From positions 1-10,162 of the forward strand of contig JAKAGC010000086.1 in NCBI GenBank assembly GCA_021817755.1: 10,162 nucleotides of DNA. Reading direction: 5' to 3'. The DNA is from Acidobacteriota bacterium (GTDB taxonomy: Bacteria; Acidobacteriota; Aminicenantia; UBA2199). The notes below the pieces were generated by a model, which was not told where the DNA came from, did no database searches, and saw only the letters and a list, made by a program, of their open reading frames with translations. This document shows, piece after piece, positions 4,931 to 10,162 of this stretch; position 1 is the stretch's first letter; every line of letters begins with the position of its first letter. The position numbers were made by a program, and so were the translations under genes.

Positions 4931-6046
4931 ATGAATATTATTGTGGAAAAACTTCTTTTCAGTAATGAATTGCGTTTATTTCAGGGCATCTTCGAGAAAA
5001 AGTCTCTTAAGGAAATTCTTGAAAATATTAAATTAACAGCTAGTCCGGAAGGAACCCTGGAAATGGTTGCAACTGACCTGGAAATTGGTCTTGTATCAAC
5101 CATTGACGTTACCGTCAAAGAAGCTGGAACCTTTACTGTAAATGGAAAAGATTTATATGAACTAATTTCGAAAATGCCGGACGGCCTTGTGGAAATCTCT
5201 GAAAACAATGATCTGCAAATTCTTATCACTAATGAAAAGAAAACCAGTAAATATAAACTGATGGGACTTCAGTCATCTGATTACCCAGAATTACCTACTG
5301 GAGATTTTTCCTCTCACATCTCTTTTTCTTCTAAAAAATTGATTTCCATTATTAACAAAAGCTCGTATATTATTGCTCCGGAAATGAAATTCAGCCTTGG
5401 TGGTGCATTAATGACTATTTCCGACAATAAATTTGAAATGGCTGCAACTGATAGCCATCGTTTGGCGTATCTGCATTATAATGCTGATTTTAATATTAAC
5501 GATGATCCGGTTTCATTTATTGTTTCAAGGAAATCATTGACAGAACTGGTAAAAATTTGTGAGGAAGATGATATCCAATTCGCTTTTGATAAGAATAATC
5601 TTTTCTTCAAATATAAAAATCGTGTGCTATCTTCGAGAATAATCGACCAAAAATTCCCCAATTACAAGGCTGTCATTCCAGATCGAGCCGAATATGAAGT
5701 TACTGTCAATAAAGATTTGCTTCTTCAAACCCTTCGTCGTATTCTTATTTTTAAACTTCGCAATAATTCAGTATATTTCACTTTTTCTGATAATAAACTT
5801 ATTCTTGAACGCGCAACACCTGAAAAAGGCGAAGGCTACGATGAAGTTGATATCGAATTTAATGCTAAACCTGTTAAAGTTGCTTTTAATGGAAACTTTA
5901 TTATTGATTTCCTTACCCATGAAGACGCAGAAAATATCCGAATTAGTATTATTGATGAAGACAGTTCCTTTATTTTTAAACCCATTGATCCTGAATCTGA
6001 AAATTCTGTTAATTACATCTACGTTGTTATGCCCCTAAATGTTTAA
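4931..6046 (+). CDS. dnaN: DNA polymerase III beta subunit (sliding clamp)
   Basis: The beta clamp is a ring dimer that encircles DNA and tethers polymerase III and many repair proteins. At 371 residues it is the normal length (E. coli 366). Three repeated clamp folds are expected. The sequence shows ATDLEIGL near 48-55, NGKDLYELISKMPDG, SSDYPELP before domain 2, AATDSHRLAYL in domain 2, FPNYKAVIP leading into domain 3, and the characteristic C-terminus YVVMPLNV (family YvimPmr[lv]). The ATG is preceded by AAGAGG with 7-nt spacing. The gene lies directly after oriC, and codons 4-7 contain an inverted DnaA box. No separate promoter was identified, so it may be read from dnaA or from an unrecognised promoter within the origin. 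Confidence 0.97.
   Translation: MNIIVEKLLFSNELRLFQGIFEKKSLKEILENIKLTASPEGTLEMVATDLEIGLVSTIDVTVKEAGTFTVNGKDLYELISKMPDGLVEISENNDLQILITNEKKTSKYKLMGLQSSDYPELPTGDFSSHISFSSKKLISIINKSSYIIAPEMKFSLGGALMTISDNKFEMAATDSHRLAYLHYNADFNINDDPVSFIVSRKSLTELVKICEEDDIQFAFDKNNLFFKYKNRVLSSRIIDQKFPNYKAVIPDRAEYEVTVNKDLLLQTLRRILIFKLRNNSVYFTFSDNKLILERATPEKGEGYDEVDIEFNAKPVKVAFNGNFIIDFLTHEDAENIRISIIDEDSSFIFKPIDPESENSVNYIYVVMPLNV
4942..4950 (-). promoter_or_regulatory. Inverted DnaA box inside the start of dnaN
   Basis: TGTGGAAAA on the plus strand is exact TTTTCCACA on the minus strand. It faces the five boxes across the AT-rich stretch and overlaps dnaN codons 4-7. Confidence 0.65.
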
Positions 6047-6062
6047 TTCTTTACATTTTATG

Positions 6063-6091
6063 TTTACCTGAATTTTACGCTATTCTATAGT
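6063..6091 (+). promoter_or_regulatory. Candidate promoter for recF-gyrB-gyrA
   Basis: TTTACC (6063-6068, four of six to TTGACA) and TATAGT (6086-6091, five of six to TATAAT) are separated by exactly 17 nt, in the 78-bp gap between dnaN and recF. A start near 6098 would give a leader of about 27 nt with the AAGGTGG ribosome site. Confidence 0.5.
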
Positions 6092-6124
6092 GGGTTTTTC
6101 TATTTTTAAGGTGGTTGATAAATA

Positions 6125-7153
6125 GTGATTATTAGTTCAATTAATATATCCGGTTTTAGAAATATAGACCATTCTGAATTTTTTTTTCATTCAAATAAAA
6201 ATTTAATTCATGGACTAAACGGTGCAGGGAAGACCTCTATACTTGAAGCTATTTTTCTTCTCTCCTTTGGAAAATCATTTATTTGTAAAAAAAAATCTGA
6301 AATGGTAAATCGAAATGTAAACCAATTTTTTATCAGAGCAAATATAACTCAAGAACATTTATCAAATACTATTTCATCTTCTTATTCCAATCGCCTTCAT
6401 CTTTTCTTAGATGAAAAGAAATCAGGTCTTCTTGAAATTAACCGCTATTTTTATACAGTTCTATTTTCTTCTTCTGATTATAATCTTTATATTGAAAGTA
6501 AACCGTATACTAGGAAGATGATCGATAGATTTGTCTTTGGAGTCGATTCTCTTTACATAAACCATCTTTTGAGTTATAATAGTGCGTTAAGACAGAAAAA
6601 TTGTTTATTGAAATTAAATCGTACAATTCACGAATTGAGAAGCTGGAATAGAACAATTAGTGCACTGTGTAGGAGAATTATAGACATCAAAATGAGGTTC
6701 ATCGATCAGTTGAATAACGAAATTAGGAATAAGTTTGCAGTAAATTTGGATATCAGATATAATCCTTCGATTAAAACCGATCAAAACCTCTCAGATGATT
6801 TAATATTTTCACTCTTGGAAGATCACTCCCCTCTTGAAATCAAATTCAGACGTTCATTGATTGGACCACATTTAGATGGATTTGAAATTTTCCTAAATGA
6901 TCATCCACTTCGATTTTATTCTTCCGGTGAAAAAAAATTTCATCTTCTTCTGATTTATATTGCTTTTATAGAATTATTTAAGAAATTAAAAAAGGATTAT
7001 CCAGTGTTTCTTCTTGATGATTTCGACACTGCGATTGATTCCAGGAATATTGAAATATTAACGGGGTATTATCCCAAAATGCAAATTATTGCAACATCGG
7101 TGAACCGTTATGATAGTTTTAACAGGCTCATTGAACTACATAAGGAGAAATAA
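6125..7153 (+). CDS. recF: DNA replication and repair protein RecF
   Basis: RecF is an SMC-like ATPase that, with RecO and RecR, loads RecA at single-strand gaps. The 342-residue protein is slightly shorter than the usual 350-370. Walker A GLNGAGKTS is at 30-38, just after the ISGFRNI strand. The central helical arm contains the YNSALRQKN...LRSWNR block (about 151-175), typical of RecF. The ABC signature lies at 266-271 and Walker B at 294-299, followed by a D-loop. It is divergent: the signature is SSGEKK instead of SQGQQ-like, Walker B reads FLLDDFDTAID rather than LLLDDVxSELD, and the family GPHRDD motif is GPHLDG. Start is GTG with AAGGTGG ten bases upstream. The gyrB start follows after 3 nt, suggesting co-transcription. 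Confidence 0.95.
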   Translation: MIISSINISGFRNIDHSEFFFHSNKNLIHGLNGAGKTSILEAIFLLSFGKSFICKKKSEMVNRNVNQFFIRANITQEHLSNTISSSYSNRLHLFLDEKKSGLLEINRYFYTVLFSSSDYNLYIESKPYTRKMIDRFVFGVDSLYINHLLSYNSALRQKNCLLKLNRTIHELRSWNRTISALCRRIIDIKMRFIDQLNNEIRNKFAVNLDIRYNPSIKTDQNLSDDLIFSLLEDHSPLEIKFRRSLIGPHLDGFEIFLNDHPLRFYSSGEKKFHLLLIYIAFIELFKKLKKDYPVFLLDDFDTAIDSRNIEILTGYYPKMQIIATSVNRYDSFNRLIELHKEK

Positions 7154-7156
7154 AGC

Positions 7157-9592
7157 GTGGAAACGAATGAATTAACAGAGGAAACAAATTCACAATCGTC
7201 CGTAGATAATTCATATACAGCAGAGAATATTAAAGTTTTGGAAGGGCTCCAGGCTGTTCGTGTTCGTCCGGCAATGTATATTGGTAGTACTGGCTCAATG
7301 GGTCTTCATCATCTTGTTTATGAAGTCGTCGATAACTCAATCGATGAAGCAATGGCTGGATATTGTAACCACATTGATGTTACTATTCATTTTGATAACT
7401 CCATATCTGTTAAGGATAATGGAAGAGGTATTCCAGTCGATATGCATAAAGAAGAGGGGCGTTCTGCTGCTGAAGTCGTTATGACAGTACTTCATGCAGG
7501 TGGAAAATTCGATCGAAATACTTATAAAGTTTCAGGTGGACTTCACGGTGTCGGTGTTTCCGTAGTAAATGCTCTTTCATCAAAACTCGAACTGGAAATA
7601 CGCCGCAATGGTGGAATCTTTTTTCAGAAATATGAAAAAGGGGATCCGGTTTCTGAATTTAAAAAAATCGGTCAATCTGATAAACGTGGTACGAAAATTA
7701 CATTTTGGCCAGACGATGAAATATTTGAAACCACTGAATATGACTATTCTATTCTCTCTCGAAGGCTTCGAGAACTTGCTTTTCTTAATCGGGGCGTTAC
7801 TATTTCGATTACTGATGAGCGTATTGAAAAAAATGAGATTTATCATTATGACGGTGGTATTATTGAATACGTCGATTACTTATGCGGTGGTAAACCGAAA
7901 CTCTGCGATCGTACGATTTATCTATATGAAAAAAGAGAAGATATAGAGATTGAAATTGCCTTCCAGTATGTGGATTCATTTAATGAAACTCTTTTCTCAT
8001 TTGTAAATAATATTAATACAATTGAAGGTGGTACTCATTTAACTGGTTTTAAGGGTGCTCTGACTCGTACTATCAATTATTTTGCTCAGTCGAATAATTT
8101 GAAAAAGGATTTTAAAGGCAGTTTTTCAGGTGAGGATATTCGAGAAGGTCTTGTATCAGTCGTTTCAGTTCGAATTAAGGAACCTCAGTTTGAAGGACAA
8201 ACCAAATCGAAACTTGGGAACTCCGATGTAAAAGGAATTGTTGAATCTTTTGTTAATGATAAGCTGCAAGAATTCTTCGATGAAAATATTGCTGTAGCGC
8301 GTGCTGTCATTTCAAAATCACTGCTTGCCGCACAGGCAAGGGAAGCTTCCCGAAAAGCCAAAGACCTGGTTCGAAAGTCAAGTCTTCTTGAATCGACTAC
8401 TCTTCCCGGTAAACTTGCGGATTGTTCCTCTCGTGATCCCAAAGACAGTGAAATATTCGTGGTCGAAGGAGATTCAGCCGGAGGTTCTGCAAAACAAGGA
8501 AGAAATAGAAGATTCCAGGCTATTTTACCATTACGTGGTAAAATTCTTAATGTCGAGAAGGCAACTACTTCAAAGATGCTCGAAAATGCAGAAATACAAA
8601 CCATAATCGCCGCTCTTGGAGTTGGAATCGGTGAAGAAAATTTCGATGTCGAGAAACTCCGATATCATAAAATTATTATAATGACAGACGCTGACGTTGA
8701 TGGTTCGCATATTCGTACGCTAATGATGACTTTTTTCTTCAAACATATGAAACCGATTATCGAACGAGGGCATCTCTATCTAGCTCAACCTCCATTATTT
8801 TTGGTTCGTAAAGGAAAATCCAGAACTTACTTGAAAAATGAGAAAGAACTTGATAATTATCTTTTTAAACGTATTGGAGAGGAAGCTACAATCTATTTGA
8901 ATCCAGAAAAAACCGAATCCCTTGAAGGCGAACGTCTGATAAAATTTATAAAACTTCTTAATACTCTCGATTCCTTGAAAGATAGCATTGAAAAGCGGGG
9001 TATGCCTGCAATTATAACATCCCGGTTGGTAGAATCCATTACCAGTGAAGATGTCTTTAAGAATAAAGAAAAAACAGAATTAATTGCTCAGTCACTTCGA
9101 GATTTGAATTATTGTACCTCTGTAGATATCAGCTTTGAACAGGAATATTCAGCTTTTACGATTGAGCTTGAATACGAGATCAATGGAGTCTTGACACATC
9201 GTTCAATCAATTGGGAATATCTAACCGGTCCACTTTTTGCTCGTGTTTATGAAACTTACGAAAAATTAAAAGAATACCCCCAAGCTCCTTATATTGTAAG
9301 TCTTGGTAAAGAAGATTTTTCTGTGGATTCAAGTAAACAACTGGTATTTGAATTATTCGAAAGAGTCAAAAAAGGACTCTATATCCAACGATATAAAGGT
9401 CTTGGTGAAATGAACCCCGATCAGCTATGGGAAACGACAATGGACCCCACTAATCGTACTATTTTGAAAGTCCATATCGAAGATTTTATGGAATGTGAAT
9501 CAATCTTTGATACTCTAATGGGAAGCGATTCGACGAAAAGAAAAGAATTCATCCTCGAAAACGCACTCAATGTTAGAAATCTGGACATATAA
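7157..9592 (+). CDS. gyrB: DNA gyrase subunit B
   Basis: GyrB supplies the ATPase and metal-binding half of gyrase, which introduces negative supercoils. It has 811 residues. The GHKL ATPase domain shows EVVDNSIDEAMAG with E56 and N60, DNGRGIP with D87, and the GGLHGVGVSVVNAL lid. The transducer contains EGQTKSKLGN. The TOPRIM domain shows EGDSAGGSA (E437) and TDADVDGSH (D511, D513, D515). The GyrA-interacting tail carries YKGLGEMNPDQLWETTMDP (746-764). Between the TOPRIM part and that tail sits an insertion of about 165 residues, as in E. coli-type (804 aa) but not in the roughly 640-aa Gram-positive-type GyrB. The N-terminus is about 15 residues longer than in E. coli, acidic and Ser/Thr-rich. 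Start is GTG with AAGGAG nine bases before it, inside recF. Confidence 0.98.
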   Translation: METNELTEETNSQSSVDNSYTAENIKVLEGLQAVRVRPAMYIGSTGSMGLHHLVYEVVDNSIDEAMAGYCNHIDVTIHFDNSISVKDNGRGIPVDMHKEEGRSAAEVVMTVLHAGGKFDRNTYKVSGGLHGVGVSVVNALSSKLELEIRRNGGIFFQKYEKGDPVSEFKKIGQSDKRGTKITFWPDDEIFETTEYDYSILSRRLRELAFLNRGVTISITDERIEKNEIYHYDGGIIEYVDYLCGGKPKLCDRTIYLYEKREDIEIEIAFQYVDSFNETLFSFVNNINTIEGGTHLTGFKGALTRTINYFAQSNNLKKDFKGSFSGEDIREGLVSVVSVRIKEPQFEGQTKSKLGNSDVKGIVESFVNDKLQEFFDENIAVARAVISKSLLAAQAREASRKAKDLVRKSSLLESTTLPGKLADCSSRDPKDSEIFVVEGDSAGGSAKQGRNRRFQAILPLRGKILNVEKATTSKMLENAEIQTIIAALGVGIGEENFDVEKLRYHKIIIMTDADVDGSHIRTLMMTFFFKHMKPIIERGHLYLAQPPLFLVRKGKSRTYLKNEKELDNYLFKRIGEEATIYLNPEKTESLEGERLIKFIKLLNTLDSLKDSIEKRGMPAIITSRLVESITSEDVFKNKEKTELIAQSLRDLNYCTSVDISFEQEYSAFTIELEYEINGVLTHRSINWEYLTGPLFARVYETYEKLKEYPQAPYIVSLGKEDFSVDSSKQLVFELFERVKKGLYIQRYKGLGEMNPDQLWETTMDPTNRTILKVHIEDFMECESIFDTLMGSDSTKRKEFILENALNVRNLDI

Positions 9593-9618
9593 TCCCGGAT
9601 ACACTAAAGGAATAAAAT

Positions 9619-10162
9619 ATGGAAAATGAAAATGATGTAAATGAAATTGAAAAAGAGGAAAAATTAGAAAACCCGGAAGATTTAAATATACAAGGAATTA
9701 ACCGGGTTGAAGAGGTTTCTATTGAAAAAGAAATGAAAACCTCTTACCTCGATTATTCGATGAGCGTTATTATTGGGCGTGCTATTCCGGATATTAGAGA
9801 CGGTTTAAAGCCCGTTCATCGTCGAACTCTTTTTTCACTACACCAGACCGGAACACATTTCAATCAACCCTATAAAAAATCTGCACGTATCGTTGGTGAT
9901 GTTATTGGTAAATATCATCCTCATGGTGATTCGGCAGTTTATGATACTCTTGTCCGTATGGCTCAGGATTTTTCTCTTAGATACCCTCTTGTCGATGGAC
10001 AGGGAAATTTTGGGTCTATCGATAATGATCCTCCAGCCGCAATGAGGTACACAGAAGTACGTCTTCATAAAATTTCCAATCTTCTTCTAACCGACATCGA
10101 TAAGAATACGGTAAACTTCCTTCCTAACTATGATGGATCATTATCTGAGCCTGAAATCTTTC
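9619..10162 (+). CDS. gyrA: DNA gyrase subunit A (partial, C-terminus beyond window)
   Basis: The first 181 residues of GyrA, the DNA-cleaving subunit, are present. After an acidic extension of about 30 residues comes the family start [22 protein letters not shown], written here as two joined motifs, [13 protein letters not shown] and [21 protein letters not shown]. Then follow [21 protein letters not shown] and the active-site block MRYTE with the catalytic tyrosine. The quinolone-determining segment [11 protein letters not shown] has Ser and Asp at the positions equal to E. coli S83 and D87, the unmutated state. A usually invariant DGD before the active site reads DND. The ATG has AAAGG eight bases upstream, and no other Met or alternative start precedes the conserved part, so the extension looks real. 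It lies 26 bp after gyrB. Topoisomerase IV ParC is less likely given the gyrB partner and motif set. Confidence 0.95.
   Translation, partial: MENENDVNEIEKEEKLENPEDLNIQGINRVEEVSIEKEMKTSYLDYSMSVIIGRAIPDIRDGLKPVHRRTLFSLHQTGTHFNQPYKKSARIVGDVIGKYHPHGDSAVYDTLVRMAQDFSLRYPLVDGQGNFGSIDNDPPAAMRYTEVRLHKISNLLLTDIDKNTVNFLPNYDGSLSEPEIF

Noticed and set aside
5188-5196. Inverted ATTTCCACA within dnaN
   Set aside because: Single mismatch copy in coding sequence, isolated from the origin cluster; likely chance.
8185-8604. Long minus-strand open frame opposite gyrB (139 codons)
   Set aside because: Lies fully within the conserved gyrB coding sequence covering TOPRIM motifs; a shadow frame with no ribosome site or recognisable protein.
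1-10162. Hidden defence system, mobile element or CRISPR array
   Set aside because: Almost every base is covered by conserved core genes or the origin; no repeats-spacers, transposase or toxin-antitoxin pair was seen on either strand.

Overview
This window is the replication-origin region of a low-GC bacterial chromosome. Two gene blocks point away from each other. On the left, the minus-strand block reads rsmG, parA, parB, bactofilin (cut by the window edge), with junctions of +3, -4 and +3 nt. On the right, the plus-strand block reads dnaA, dnaN, recF, gyrB, gyrA (cut by the window edge). No mobile element, CRISPR array, tRNA or rRNA was seen.

Between the blocks, about 0.7 kb carries two perfect parS palindromes (TGTTTCACGTGAAACA), one of them extended to a 28-bp perfect palindrome. 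It also carries a small two-helix membrane protein gene of unknown function and the dnaA promoter region. A pair of inverted DnaA boxes sits on the 5' edge of dnaA. The 290-bp dnaA-dnaN gap is the best oriC candidate: five exact TTTTCCACA boxes, all in the same orientation, are followed by a very AT-rich stretch with a tandem 8-mer and four TAA triplets. A sixth, inverted box lies inside the first codons of dnaN.

The genes form a chromosome initiation, segregation and topology neighbourhood. DnaA opens oriC and DnaN clamps the polymerase. RecF serves gap repair, and GyrB/GyrA relieve supercoils. ParA/ParB act on the parS sites to segregate the new origins, and the bactofilin may anchor that machinery. 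RsmG modifies 16S rRNA and is a common lodger here.

The organism cannot be named from the sequence. GyrB (about 811 aa) carries the roughly 165-residue C-terminal insertion of Proteobacteria-type gyrases. A bactofilin next to parB is known from Deltaproteobacteria/Myxococcota-type genomes. Together these suggest a Gram-negative, AT-rich relative of those lineages, but this is inference. Several core proteins are divergent: the DnaA P-loop and DNA-reading motif, and the RecF signature motifs. I see no clear new biological system. The most interesting points are the DnaA variants beside a uniform TTTTCCACA box set, the origin architecture, and the orphan membrane protein between parS and dnaA.
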